Assembly (NCBI GenBank): GCA_015233895.1
Contig: JADFXG010000010.1
Location: 57,792-121,791, forward strand
DNA: 64,000 bases
Direction: 5' to 3'
From: Nitrospirota bacterium
Lineage (GTDB): Bacteria > Nitrospirota > Thermodesulfovibrionia > Thermodesulfovibrionales > Magnetobacteriaceae
Part shown: piece after piece, positions 8,597-17,511 of the stretch
Layout: every line of letters starts with the position of its first letter
Numbering within the stretch: the first letter of the stretch is position 1
Program-made: the position numbers and the translations under genes
The notes under the pieces: model-generated
What the model saw: the letters and a program-made list of their open reading frames with translations, nothing else
What the model was told of the DNA's origin: nothing
Databases searched by the model: none

Positions 8597-8670
8597 GGTA
8601 AGAAGCCGTATACTGTTCTGAAATATCATCCAGAGTCTCTAAGTAATATCCAGAGCTTACAGAATTCTAT
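8597..8670 (-). pseudogene. relic fragment of panC
   Basis: This noncoding stretch resembles part of the intact panC gene about 6.6 kb away (15277-15350), in the same orientation. Over 32 bases (8618-8649 against 15298-15329) 29 are identical, and the similarity continues more weakly on both sides with single-base gaps. Read on the minus strand it still encodes SS-Y-ETLDDISE-ASY, matching PanC residues SSVYDSETLDDISE. Upstream the frame is lost through one-base gaps and a stop. It lies in the 385-base gap between the sulfur operon and the split kinase, which holds no other gene. Confidence 0.6.
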
Positions 8671-8824
8671 AGGTGTTTTCGTATCAGATTTGAATTTATA
8701 CAGGATTGAGGATATTAATTAACAAAAAAGAAATGACTTTGGTCACCGAAACGGGGTTTAAGTTTGATATTTTTTTAAAATTAGTTGTTTTTTATTGTGA
8801 TTTTTATAACTATTAATTTAATAT

Positions 8825-10135
8825 ATGGGCGTGGATGAATTATTTGGGGATATGAAATCCGAGGCTGCCAAAAGGATAGAAGAACTTAGTGAAAACTATG
8901 CTAAGCAAACCATAATAAACGAGCTCCTTGGTCTTCTAATGAAAAACATGACCCTTAAGGAGCAGCTAACCGAAACCTTATCCCTTATACTGAAAGCACC
9001 AGCACTCAATGTACAGTCCAAGGGCGCTATCTTTCTGTGTGACGACAACAAGCGCCAGATGCAGATGTATATAAGTAAAAATCTTGCACCTCAGCTTCTG
9101 GAAAAGTGCGCCACTATAGACTTCGGCTATTGCCTGTGTGGCAGGGCAGCAGTGGACAAAAAAATAATACATGCCCACTGTGTAGATGACCGCCACGATA
9201 TACATTTCGACGGGATGCCCGAGCACGGCCACTATAACGTGCCGGTGCTATTTGAAGGCCATGTAATAGCAGTCATAGTCCTCTATATCGAACATGGATG
9301 TAAGCGGGACAACAACGAGGAGGAATTCCTCTACGCCATAGCAAACATCGTAGGCGGACTTATCAGACACAAGCAGACCGAGGATGAACTTATACAGGCC
9401 AAAGAGGCGGCAGATGCGGCAAACGTTGCCAAAAGCCAGTTTCTGGCAAACATGAGCCATGAACTGCGCACTCCTCTGAATGCCATAATCGGTTACAGCG
9501 ACATGCTTGTCGAGATTGCCAGCGAAGAGGGGCACGAGGCGCTCAGAATGGATTTGCTCAAAATAAACACTGCCGGCAAACACCTCCTGTCCCTTATCAA
9601 CGACATCCTCGATATATCGAAGATCGAAGCAGGGAAGATGGAACTGTACATGGAGGAGTTCTATATAGAAAAAATGATAAAGGATGTTTCGTCCACCATC
9701 GCGCCTTTAATGGACAAGAGAAAAAACACCCTCGAAATACACTGTGAAAAACATATTGGCGCAATGTATGCCGACCTTACGAGGGTCAGGCAAATTCTGT
9801 TTAATCTCCTGAGCAACGCCTGTAAATTCACCGAAAAAGGCCTTATCACGTTAAGTGCTGCTAAGAAGATGATAGACGGCGTTAGCTACATGAGCTTTTA
9901 TGTCTCCGATACCGGTATTGAGACCGTTGCAAAATTCCCAAAATGTGGGAAAAGTATTTCCCAATTAATACCGAGTAGCAGCCTAAAATATAATAATGAT
10001 GAGATTACCACGTCGCTATCGCTCCTCGTAATGACGGATAGGTACGCCCACGCACAGCCCACGCCGTCATTGCGAACCCCCGCAGGGGGTGTGGCAATCT
10101 CATCCTTTTTCTATAACATTTTGTTATATTTTTGA
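8825..10135 (+). pseudogene. GAF-domain hybrid histidine kinase, 5' part, split by a MITE
   Basis: The native part covers about 365 residues: a GAF domain at about 40-185, a short coiled coil and a HisKA domain with the phospho-acceptor histidine at residue 212 in [13 protein letters not shown]. The start of the ATPase domain follows, with N box [12 protein letters not shown]. The frame breaks inside the G1 box at VSDTGI and runs on through the inserted element for about 70 foreign residues before a stop. Without the rest of the ATP site the fragment cannot autophosphorylate. There is no clear ribosome binding site before the ATG. Confidence 0.88.
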
Positions 10136-10172
10136 ACTCAACTTTGGTGTTATAATATTTTTGCAACGGTCT
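9921..10172. mobile_element. 252-bp MITE inserted in a kinase gene
   Basis: The element has perfect 14-bp terminal inverted repeats, AGACCGTTGCAAAA at the left and TTTTGCAACGGTCT at the right. It is flanked by an 8-bp direct target duplication CGGTATTG (9913-9920 and 10173-10180). It has no transposase and is too small to encode one, so it must be mobilised in trans by an insertion sequence with the same ends; I cannot name the family. It contains a nested palindrome and, near its right end, a perfect TATAAT at 10151-10156. Confidence 0.9.
9998..10104. repeat. palindromic repeat nested in the MITE
   Basis: Imperfect inverted arms, GATGAGATTACCAC at the left and GTGGCAATCTCATC at the right (13 of 14 paired), enclose CTCGTAATGACGG and CCGTCATTGCGAAC segments plus a CCCCCGCAGGGGG hairpin. 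From memory, this CGTCATTGCGA...GTGGCAATCTCAT pattern recurs in many unrelated bacterial genomes as a small dispersed palindrome. Here it forms the core of a larger element. Confidence 0.7.
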
Positions 10173-10182
10173 CGGTATTGGT

Positions 10183-11208
10183 ATGACTTCGGAGCAGATG
10201 TCTAAAATCTTTCAGGTTTTTACACAGGCTGATGCCTCAACAACGCGCAAGTTTGGTGGCTCAGGCCTTGGCCTTGCCATTACTAAGAGCTTCTGCAGTA
10301 TGATGGGAGGCATGATAAGCGTAGAGAGCAAGCAAGGTGAAGGCACCGTGTTTAAAGTGTTGCTACCGACTACTCAAATAGTAAAAGTAAAACAACCGCC
10401 TCCACAAGAGCCGCAACGGCAAGTACACGATACTTGCGAGCCAAGTGTTTTAGTTGTGGATGACGACCCCGCTGTGAGCGATCTTCTGGAGAGGATGCTC
10501 ACAAAGGAGGGGTTTAGGGTCTATACGGCTCTGGATGCTAAGACGGCGGTGCAGATGGCAGTGGATTTGAAACCCGACGTAATAACGCTTGACGTGATGA
10601 TGCCGGGCAAGGATGGGTGGGCAGTACTGGAGGCAGTCAGAAGCGACCCTTGCGTGTCGGAGATTCCGGTTGTCATGATCTCGATGATTGACGAAAGGCA
10701 GATGGCCTTTGCTCTTGGGGCATCGGAGTATATCATAAAGCCTGTGGACAAAAAATGCCTCACCTCGATTCTTGCTAAATATAAAAAGATTCAACGCCCC
10801 AATCTTGCCTTGATAGTGGAGGACGACAAAAACGCAAGCCATCTCCTTTGCAGGATAATAAAGAGGCTTGGCTGGGAGGCGGATGAGGCGGAAAACGGAA
10901 CCGAAGCCTTGAGGATACTTTCTTTGAGGATACCCGATATAATAATACTCGATCTGATGATGCCACAGATGGATGGGTTCCAGTTTATCGGAGAACTAAG
11001 AAAATCGAGACAATACTCCACTATCCCTATTGTAGTAAACACTGCCAAGGAGTTGACCATGGAGGATAAAATAGAGCTTGGCGGTAATATCGAAAGGATA
11101 ATCCAAAAAGGTGGTGTATCAACAGGGGAGTTGACAGATATAATAAAGGGACTGCTTAGAAATAAAAGGGGAGGGACGAATGAAGATACTTCTGGTGGAA
11201 GACGATGA
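10183..11208 (+). pseudogene. GAF-domain hybrid histidine kinase, 3' part, with two receiver domains
   Basis: Continuation of the split kinase. It opens with the rest of the G1 box (GMTSEQMSK), then the F and G2 boxes in FQVFTQADAS and GGSGLGLAITKSF. Two receiver domains follow, at about 80-200 (LVVDDDP, TLDVMMPGKDGW, KPVDK) and 205-325 (LIVEDDKN, ILDLMMPQMDGF). The second has lost the usual KP lysine (IIQKGG). Deleting the 252-bp element plus one 8-bp duplication joins it in frame to the 5' part. The ATG has no ribosome binding site, so expression would need a restart or a promoter in the element. Confidence 0.85.
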
Positions 11209-11554
11209 GACAAACTATGACATGCTCTCCAGACGCCTCATCAGGGTGGGCTTTGATGTAATTGGCGCCTCTGACGGTATCGAGGGGATAAACAAGGCTC
11301 AACAGGGGAATCCGGATATAATACTTATGGATATAAGCCTTCCTGTCATGGATGGTTTCGAGGCAACGAGGATATTAAAAAAAGACCCGGCTTTGAAAAA
11401 TATTCCCGTCATAGCCCTTACCGCTCACGCAATGACAAAGGACAGAGTGGATGCAATCAATGCCGGCTGCAACGACTATGACACCAAACCAGTCGATTTC
11501 CAAAGGCTTTTAACGAAGATATCCGCCCTGACAGAGAAAAGCCGGGGGATTTGA
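11180..11554 (+). CDS. single-domain response regulator (CheY/DivK-like)
   Basis: A 124-residue receiver domain only: acidic pocket VEDDE, phospho-acceptor in IILMDISLPVMDG, the ALTAHAM switch threonine and the KPVDF lysine. It overlaps the end of the split kinase by 29 bases and the following HD-GYP gene by four, so the three were one operon. As the kinase carries its own receivers, this protein probably takes phosphate from it or from the neighbouring HD-GYP regulator's partner. Loss of the kinase may leave it without a donor. Confidence 0.92.
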   Translation: MKILLVEDDETNYDMLSRRLIRVGFDVIGASDGIEGINKAQQGNPDIILMDISLPVMDGFEATRILKKDPALKNIPVIALTAHAMTKDRVDAINAGCNDYDTKPVDFQRLLTKISALTEKSRGI

Positions 11555-13134
11555 CCTTGTATCGCCAAAAGAGGCACGAGCTTTTAACTCCATTAAACCA
11601 CATTATAGGATATGCTGAGATGCTCATAGATGACGCCGCCACAAACGGCACCAATCCACTGCACATCGAGGAGTTTAAGACCGTTCAGGAGCTTGGCATT
11701 CAGCTGCTGGAGACTGTAAACGAGCTGTTTCCAGGACATAATTATGACACCGCACTGGTGGATATTAAGAAGGTTGATCTGTTGTTTATCATACCGATTC
11801 AGATTTATATATTGTGCGAAACACAGGCCAGACTCAGCGGCATAGACTGCCAGACAAAGGATATAAAGACGATACAGAGCGCTATCGGGCGGTTCCTTAG
11901 CCTTGCCAGCGATGCAAAGATGACACAATCTTTTAAGGGCAGCAGTATTGGAGAGTCCACGCTGTCTCTCGTAGAGACGTATCTGTCACGAATAAACACC
12001 TCCGCGTTGTCAAACAACGTAGTGCAGCAGGAGGGAGTTGGCAAAAGCAGAATTCTTGTAGTCGATGACAATCGCTTAAACAGGGAAATCATCCAAAGGC
12101 GGTTGAGCAAGCTTAGCCTTGGTTCCGACTCCGCAGTCGATGGCGAGGAGGCGCTAATTCGGCTGACGAAAGACAAATATGACCTCATACTGCTCGATAT
12201 AAACATGCCAGGCATAAACGGCTATGAAGTTTTGAGCCGTTTGAAATCCAACCCGGCGCTATGCGATATTCCCGTTATCATGCTCTCTGCCATGACAGAT
12301 ACCGAAAACGTCGTCAAGGCCATCGAGATGGGAGCGGAGGATTTTATCCCAAAACCATTCGAGTACGTGATTCTAAAGGCACGCATAATGTCTTTGCTTG
12401 TGCGTAAGTCGCTTCAAGACCAAAAAGAGGCCTACAAGAAACAACTTGAACAGATAAATCTCAATTTGGAGGATAGGGTAAGGACTCAGGTAAAGGAGCT
12501 TTCCAGCTCTCATCTGGCAATGATATTTGCACTGTCAAAGCTCGCCGAATCGCGTGATCAAGAGACAGGGGAGCATCTGGAGCGCGTAAAATCCTATTGT
12601 GATATGATTGCCAGGACTCTCAGTGTCTATGCCCAATACGACAAGATAATTGATGCAGACTTTATCGAAACGCTTGCTGAGGCAAGCCAGTTGCATGATA
12701 TAGGAAAAGTGGGAATCCCCGACAGCATACTTCTAAAACCGGGGAAGCTCACTGCCGAGGAGTTCGGGATTATGAAGACACATACCACGATAGGGGCACA
12801 AACGCTGCGTAACGTCGAGCTCAAGCATGGTGGCAACCAGCTTGTAAGGATGGGAATAGAGGTAACCGAAAACCACCATGAAAGGTATGATGGCAAGGGC
12901 TATCCAAACGCTCTGGCTGGTGAGCAAATCCCGCTTTCAGCCCGGATACTTGCACTGTGCGATGTGTATGACGCACTGCGCAGCAAGCGATGTTACAAAT
13001 TGCCAATGACGCATCTGGAGACGGCAGGTATTATAATAGCCGAGAGGGGGCAGCAGTTTTCCCCCGAAGTAATAGATGCCTTTATCGAATGTCATGAAGA
13101 GTTAGATAAAATATGGGTACAACTACACGGTTAG
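11551..13134 (+). CDS. HisKA-like/REC/HD-GYP cyclic-di-GMP phosphodiesterase
   Basis: Residues 1-60 resemble a kinase dimerisation helix pair with histidine 9 in RHELLTPLNHIIGYAEML, but no ATPase domain follows; residues 60-165 are unassigned. A receiver domain (about 166-285) has VVDDN, LILLDINMPGINGY and KPFEY. After a coiled coil, an HD-GYP domain (about 325-520) has HDIGKVGIPD and HHERYDGKGYP, the metal site for cleaving cyclic-di-GMP. The start is TTG, overlapping the upstream stop as TTGA with GGGGGAT before it. The truncated kinase module could be a docking site for phosphotransfer. Confidence 0.9.
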   Translation: MTLYRQKRHELLTPLNHIIGYAEMLIDDAATNGTNPLHIEEFKTVQELGIQLLETVNELFPGHNYDTALVDIKKVDLLFIIPIQIYILCETQARLSGIDCQTKDIKTIQSAIGRFLSLASDAKMTQSFKGSSIGESTLSLVETYLSRINTSALSNNVVQQEGVGKSRILVVDDNRLNREIIQRRLSKLSLGSDSAVDGEEALIRLTKDKYDLILLDINMPGINGYEVLSRLKSNPALCDIPVIMLSAMTDTENVVKAIEMGAEDFIPKPFEYVILKARIMSLLVRKSLQDQKEAYKKQLEQINLNLEDRVRTQVKELSSSHLAMIFALSKLAESRDQETGEHLERVKSYCDMIARTLSVYAQYDKIIDADFIETLAEASQLHDIGKVGIPDSILLKPGKLTAEEFGIMKTHTTIGAQTLRNVELKHGGNQLVRMGIEVTENHHERYDGKGYPNALAGEQIPLSARILALCDVYDALRSKRCYKLPMTHLETAGIIIAERGQQFSPEVIDAFIECHEELDKIWVQLHG

Positions 13135-13264
13135 GGTAAAACAGACATAACCGCCAGCACCAATACTGCTTTGCCTATGCTATAAAACATACTCTCTTGT
13201 GTATCATTTTCCTTGAGTCCGTCCCTGCCGCTTGATTATAAACTTCCGGCAAGTTTTACAGAGT

Positions 13265-13480
13265 TTAGTTATTAGTTTGATTTAATGAGTAATTACCCCT
13301 GTCTTCATAATATTTTCTACCAATTGTGTCCACAGGTTCAATATTATAAAACTGTTTTTTAATCAGACCGGCTTCTTTCATCTTTTTAAAAAAGTCCTGC
13401 ATTTTTTTTAACTCGGAGTTTTTCGAAAAGTCAGAGTTATTATCTTCTAATATTTTTCTTATTTTATCTGATGTATCCAT
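13265..13480 (-). CDS. small protein paired with a Clp-fold protease-like gene
   Basis: 71 residues, charged and mostly predicted helical, with MDTSDKIRKILEDNN at the start and repeated Lys/Glu pairs in the centre. I do not recognise a family. It begins 11 bases after the stop of the protease-like gene on the same strand, so it is almost certainly co-transcribed and may be its substrate adaptor or regulator. There is no signal peptide, membrane segment or cysteine. Confidence 0.6.
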   Translation of the reverse strand: MDTSDKIRKILEDNNSDFSKNSELKKMQDFFKKMKEAGLIKKQFYNIEPVDTIGRKYYEDRGNYSLNQTNN

Positions 13481-13491
13481 ATCCCTTCCTC

Positions 13492-14361
13492 TTAAAAAAA
13501 GTATTTAGAATGCATAAATAAAGGCACCTTAGCTCTAATTATATACTCACAGATGAAATCATTATAATCTCTTATGAGTGTCTTTAATTCTATTTTGTTA
13601 GAATAATCTTCTATTTCTAACTTTAAGACATCTCTCAAGGTTTTAATTCCGATAAATCTCCCGTGAGAATGCCATAATTTATTATCACCCAGTAACTTTG
13701 CAATTTCTTCTGCTCTCTCTTGCTTTTCTTTTTTTGTAACTTCCTTCCCCTTTTTCGATTGAGTTGTTTTGTGTATTTTCCAATCGCTGAATTTATACTT
13801 TACTAACCATTCTTTTAAGAGGGTAACGGTTAAATCTCTCGCTTGTTCATATTTTCTCAGAAGAGCCAAATCCATGTTCTGTAAAATCACAAATTCGGCA
13901 GATGTTAAAGTGTTTTGTTTTGATTTTTCAACTAATTCATTTGCCTTATCTAAGTAACCAAGTGCAGGGACAAAGGTGTTATTAATGTATACTTGTGGGT
14001 CTATAGGGCCTAAAGATGAGGAATAATCCATGTAAATTTTATCGCCGGACATACAAAAAATTGTTCCTGCAGATAGAGCATGGTCTGGAATTATAAAAAA
14101 TATTTCCTGATAATGATGACGTATAATTTCGACCATTTTTTCTACAGTCTCTACACTGCCACCATTGGTATTAAGCATAATAGTTAATCTATTTTTACTA
14201 TTGTTGTCGGATTTTAATTGTTCTATAAAATCCCTGAATGCTTTTAAATAACCAGGGTTAATGTCCCCATAATAAAAAACCGCGTCAGAACCAAAGTGTT
14301 CAGATAACTTTTCTAAACGCTCATCCAAAACCGTTTTAATAGTATGGTCAAAATTTTTCAA
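13492..14361 (-). CDS. SDH-type Clp-fold serine proteinase-like protein
   Basis: 289 residues with the ClpP/SppA crotonase-like core: LNTNGGSVETVEKM near residue 68, a short oxyanion-type turn, then IIPDHALSAGTIFCMSGDKIYMDY with the candidate nucleophile serine in SAGT, and SSLGPIDPQV. This matches the serine dehydrogenase proteinase (SDH_sah) group. The C-terminal half is helical and lysine-rich. No signal peptide is present, so it acts in the cytoplasm. The start is TTG with AAAGGAC eight bases upstream. The substrate is unknown. It is paired with a 71-residue gene. Confidence 0.78.
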   Translation of the reverse strand: MKNFDHTIKTVLDERLEKLSEHFGSDAVFYYGDINPGYLKAFRDFIEQLKSDNNSKNRLTIMLNTNGGSVETVEKMVEIIRHHYQEIFFIIPDHALSAGTIFCMSGDKIYMDYSSSLGPIDPQVYINNTFVPALGYLDKANELVEKSKQNTLTSAEFVILQNMDLALLRKYEQARDLTVTLLKEWLVKYKFSDWKIHKTTQSKKGKEVTKKEKQERAEEIAKLLGDNKLWHSHGRFIGIKTLRDVLKLEIEDYSNKIELKTLIRDYNDFICEYIIRAKVPLFMHSKYFF

Positions 14362-14432
14362 GTGGTTCGTCCTTTAATTATCTTAACTTAATTTTGTACG
14401 TGTGTCAATTATGTAATAGCATTTAATAGCTT

Positions 14433-15185
14433 TTAACAACCGATAAAATCAAATAAAACCTTGTTGAACTCATCCGGGGTCTCCACCATGGGGCTGTGGC
14501 CGCAGTTGGGAATGGTTACAAAACTGCAATTTTTAATGGCTTCAGCTGTTTTCATGCTCCCTTTCATTGTTACAAATCTGTCCAGATGTCCTTGTATAAA
14601 CAGGGTTGGAGAGTTTATCATACCAATCCTGTCTGACCAGTCGGCATCAAACATGGCCTTAGAGTGGCTAATGTAGGTATTATCCGAAATTGCTTTTGCC
14701 TGTGTTACGATTTCCTCAAAAAAATCCTCATCTTTAAGTTTTGGCATCACATTTTTGATTGATTTTCTAAATACCTGCTCGCGTTTCCTTAACTGTCTGA
14801 GATTGTCCTCTCCATAACTATAAAATGCCTTAAACCCATGCATCGGTATGGAATTTACCAGCACCAGTTTTTCCACACGCTCCGGATAATTTATAGCCAT
14901 CAGCTGGGCTATGCCGCCTCCCATCGAATGCCCTACAAGAGTTACCCGCTCTAAGCCCTCTGTTTTCAGGAAATTGTTAATAAGCAAGGCTAAATACTCA
15001 AGTGTTATCACAGCTTCAGTCTCTTTGGTTTTGCCACATCCGGGAAGATCCACTGCGTAACCCTCACATGGCGCTTTAATCTCTGACAGGGTCTTTTTCC
15101 ACCATAGCGAAGAGGCAAGGTTTCCGTGTATAAATACAATTTTTTTGTCCCCTGAGCCAGCCTTTATAAAATGCAGGTCAGCCAT
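14433..15185 (-). CDS. alpha/beta-fold hydrolase
   Basis: 250 residues with the catalytic triad visible: nucleophile serine in VGHSMGGG near residue 95, aspartate in GHLDRFV and histidine in NCGHSPM. The oxyanion region is FIHGNLASS. No signal peptide. It follows panC by eight bases on the same strand. Substrate cannot be deduced; BioH-like or other carboxylesterase activity is possible. Confidence 0.88.
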   Translation of the reverse strand: MADLHFIKAGSGDKKIVFIHGNLASSLWWKKTLSEIKAPCEGYAVDLPGCGKTKETEAVITLEYLALLINNFLKTEGLERVTLVGHSMGGGIAQLMAINYPERVEKLVLVNSIPMHGFKAFYSYGEDNLRQLRKREQVFRKSIKNVMPKLKDEDFFEEIVTQAKAISDNTYISHSKAMFDADWSDRIGMINSPTLFIQGHLDRFVTMKGSMKTAEAIKNCSFVTIPNCGHSPMVETPDEFNKVLFDFIGC

Positions 15186-15193
15186 GCGGAAAG

Positions 15194-16069
15194 TTATGGG
15201 ACAGTTACTACCAGGTTATCTATCAAGCGGGTGGAGCCGATTTTCACAGCGATAGCAAGATCAACCGGTTTTCCGCTGTAAGACGCTACATGTAGCTCTG
15301 AAATATCATCCAGCGTCTCTGAGTCATATACAGAGCTATACTGAATTTCACTAATGTGTGCAGAGGATGTTAGCACCTGGTGCATAAATGTAGCAGCATC
15401 TTTGAATTTAACCAGCCGCTTTTCACTTATCAGTGACCCGGCTTCACGCAGCGCCCTGTAAAGTAAGGGGGCATCTTGTCTTTGTTCAGAGGTCAGATAC
15501 GTGTTCCTTGAGCTCATTGCAAGACCGTCCTGTTCTCTTACAGTTTCACAAAATCTGAGATTAACCGGCATGTTCAGATCGTTTACCATTTTCCTTATTA
15601 CCACACACTGCTGATAGTCTTTGAGTCCGAAGTAGCTGCTGTCTGGCATCACGGTGTTAAAGAGTTTAGCTACGATTGTTGCAACGCCACTGAAGTGTCC
15701 TGCTCTGTAAGCGCCGCATAACCTGTTGGAAATTCCCCTTACCTCTATAAAAGTAGCAAACCCCTCACTGTACATATCTGTGGCTTCAGGTAAAAACAGA
15801 GCGTCAATGCCAGACTGTTCAAGTTTTTTAAAATCGCCGGCAAAATCTCTTGGATATTTTTCAAAATCCTCCCCTGCGGAAAACTGAGCCGGATTAACGA
15901 AGATGCTTACCACGGTAAGGTCATTTTCCAGCTTTGAGGCTTCAATCAGACTTATATGCCCACTGTGGAGAGCCCCCATTGTAGGCACAAACCCAACAGT
16001 CTTACCCATTTTGTGTTTCTTATGTGACCACTGCTGCATAGCAGCTGGAGTCTTTAACGATTCAACCAC
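15194..16069 (-). CDS. panC: pantothenate synthetase
   Basis: Condenses pantoate and beta-alanine with ATP in coenzyme A synthesis, in the cytoplasm. The 291 residues have VPTMGALHSGHISLI with the nucleotidyl HxGH motif near residue 34, IFVNPAQF, KYPRD, GLKDYQQCVVIRKM and MSSRNTYLT. The start is GTG five bases after the upstream peptidase stop, so translation is probably coupled. A decayed copy of its C-terminal region lies near base 8600. Confidence 0.96.
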   Translation of the reverse strand: MVESLKTPAAMQQWSHKKHKMGKTVGFVPTMGALHSGHISLIEASKLENDLTVVSIFVNPAQFSAGEDFEKYPRDFAGDFKKLEQSGIDALFLPEATDMYSEGFATFIEVRGISNRLCGAYRAGHFSGVATIVAKLFNTVMPDSSYFGLKDYQQCVVIRKMVNDLNMPVNLRFCETVREQDGLAMSSRNTYLTSEQRQDAPLLYRALREAGSLISEKRLVKFKDAATFMHQVLTSSAHISEIQYSSVYDSETLDDISELHVASYSGKPVDLAIAVKIGSTRLIDNLVVTVP

Positions 16070-16074
16070 TGCGG

Positions 16075-17487
16075 TTATTTTACGTCCTGTGCCGCATTAA
16101 TTTTGCTCTTACTGCCCACTATGACTAATTGATAGTTGGTGTCATTCAGATACTTTAATGCAACACGTTTGACATCCTCTTTGGTTATGCCGTTAATGTA
16201 GCCTATGTAGCGCTTATCGTAGTCAAGTCCCAGTCCGTAAAACTCGGTCTGAGCTATAAAAGTTACAACTTTATCGGTCGTATCGAGGCGTCTGGGAAAG
16301 CTGCCGGTTAAGTATGACTTTGCATCACTAAGCTCTTCATCCTTTACAAGGGTTTCTTTCATTATTTTTATTTGCTTTAAAATTTCAGTAATGGTAGTTT
16401 TGGCAAATTCATTTTTTGTCTGAGTAGTTACCCTGAAATCTCCGCCGTACTTGTAAGCAAGGAAGTGTGAGTGAACATCGTAGGCAAGCCCCATATCGTC
16501 CCTTATGGTTTTAACCATTCTTGAGGCAAACCCTCCGCCGCCTAAAATATAGTTCATTACGCTAATTGTATAGTAGTCTGGATTGTCGCGTTTGATACCG
16601 GTTGTGCCAAGTATTATGTTTGCCTGGGTTATGTCTCTGTCGATTAGTGTGACGTTTTTCTTTGTGAGATACTTTTCCGGCTTAAGTGCACCACGCTCTT
16701 TAACATGTCCTTCTTTCCAGTTGCCCATGTGCTTATCTAACAACGCTGCAATCTCATCGTAAGTAATATCACCGGCTACGGCAAGAATGCTATTTGACGG
16801 AACATAGCGCTCATGGTGGAAATTAACCAAATCCTGCCGCTTTATGGTATTAATAGTCTTTGGAGTCCCGGTTGAGAGCCTGCCGTATGGGCTGTTTCCA
16901 TAAACCTCCGAAATAAATGCCCTATTTGCCACAAAATCCGGGGATTCCTCCTCTTGTCTCAAAGCGCCAAGAATCAATTCCTTTTTTTGGCTTAATTCTG
17001 ACTCTGTAAATGCTGGATGCATTACACAGCCGGCAAAGATTTCAAATGCTCTGCCGAAGTCTTTTTTAAGAGCAGAAAGTCTTATAGAGGTATAATCAGC
17101 TTCTGAGTTCACCTCTAAGGAGGCGCCCATAAACTCTATCTCCTCGATGATTTCCTTAGATGTGTGTTCCTTAGTGCCCTCAAGCAGCATCTCGGCAACA
17201 AGGTGGGACAGCCCCGCTTTAGCTGCCGGCTCATCCAGCCGTGAGGCTGCAACAATCATTTCAAGCTTTACTATTGGGAGATTATGCCGCTCTGACACGA
17301 TAACCCTTAACCCATCCGGCAAAACCTCCCTCCGTGCCTCCACACCCTCTGAGACGTCAGGCATAAAAGCACCTGCAGTTAAAACAATAAGCATTGCTGC
17401 TGTAAGGCAGACACTGTTTGTCACTGATTCTGCAATCCTTGTGCGTACTGTGTTGTATATGTTAAATACCGGTTTTTTAATTTTCAT
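16075..17487 (-). CDS. M16-family peptidase-like protein, inactive-type subunit
   Basis: 470 residues. A hydrophobic segment at about 25-43 suggests a signal peptide ending near VSEGVEA. The zinc-binding HxxEH of M16 enzymes is replaced by HLVAEM in GLSHLVAEMLLEG, so this is the non-catalytic member, comparable to the partner subunit in two-chain M16 proteases. Later conserved features remain, such as YVPSNSILAVAGD and GGGGFASRM. The catalytic gene is directly upstream, 25 bases away, and the two products probably form a heterodimer in the periplasm. Confidence 0.88.
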   Translation of the reverse strand: MKIKKPVFNIYNTVRTRIAESVTNSVCLTAAMLIVLTAGAFMPDVSEGVEARREVLPDGLRVIVSERHNLPIVKLEMIVAASRLDEPAAKAGLSHLVAEMLLEGTKEHTSKEIIEEIEFMGASLEVNSEADYTSIRLSALKKDFGRAFEIFAGCVMHPAFTESELSQKKELILGALRQEEESPDFVANRAFISEVYGNSPYGRLSTGTPKTINTIKRQDLVNFHHERYVPSNSILAVAGDITYDEIAALLDKHMGNWKEGHVKERGALKPEKYLTKKNVTLIDRDITQANIILGTTGIKRDNPDYYTISVMNYILGGGGFASRMVKTIRDDMGLAYDVHSHFLAYKYGGDFRVTTQTKNEFAKTTITEILKQIKIMKETLVKDEELSDAKSYLTGSFPRRLDTTDKVVTFIAQTEFYGLGLDYDKRYIGYINGITKEDVKRVALKYLNDTNYQLVIVGSKSKINAAQDVK

Positions 17488-17511
17488 ACCACATTTCTCC
17501 TGTTAAAAATA

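Noticed and set aside
10450..11213. Minus-strand open frames under the receiver domains
   Set aside because: They are shadows of strongly conserved coding sequence on the plus strand.
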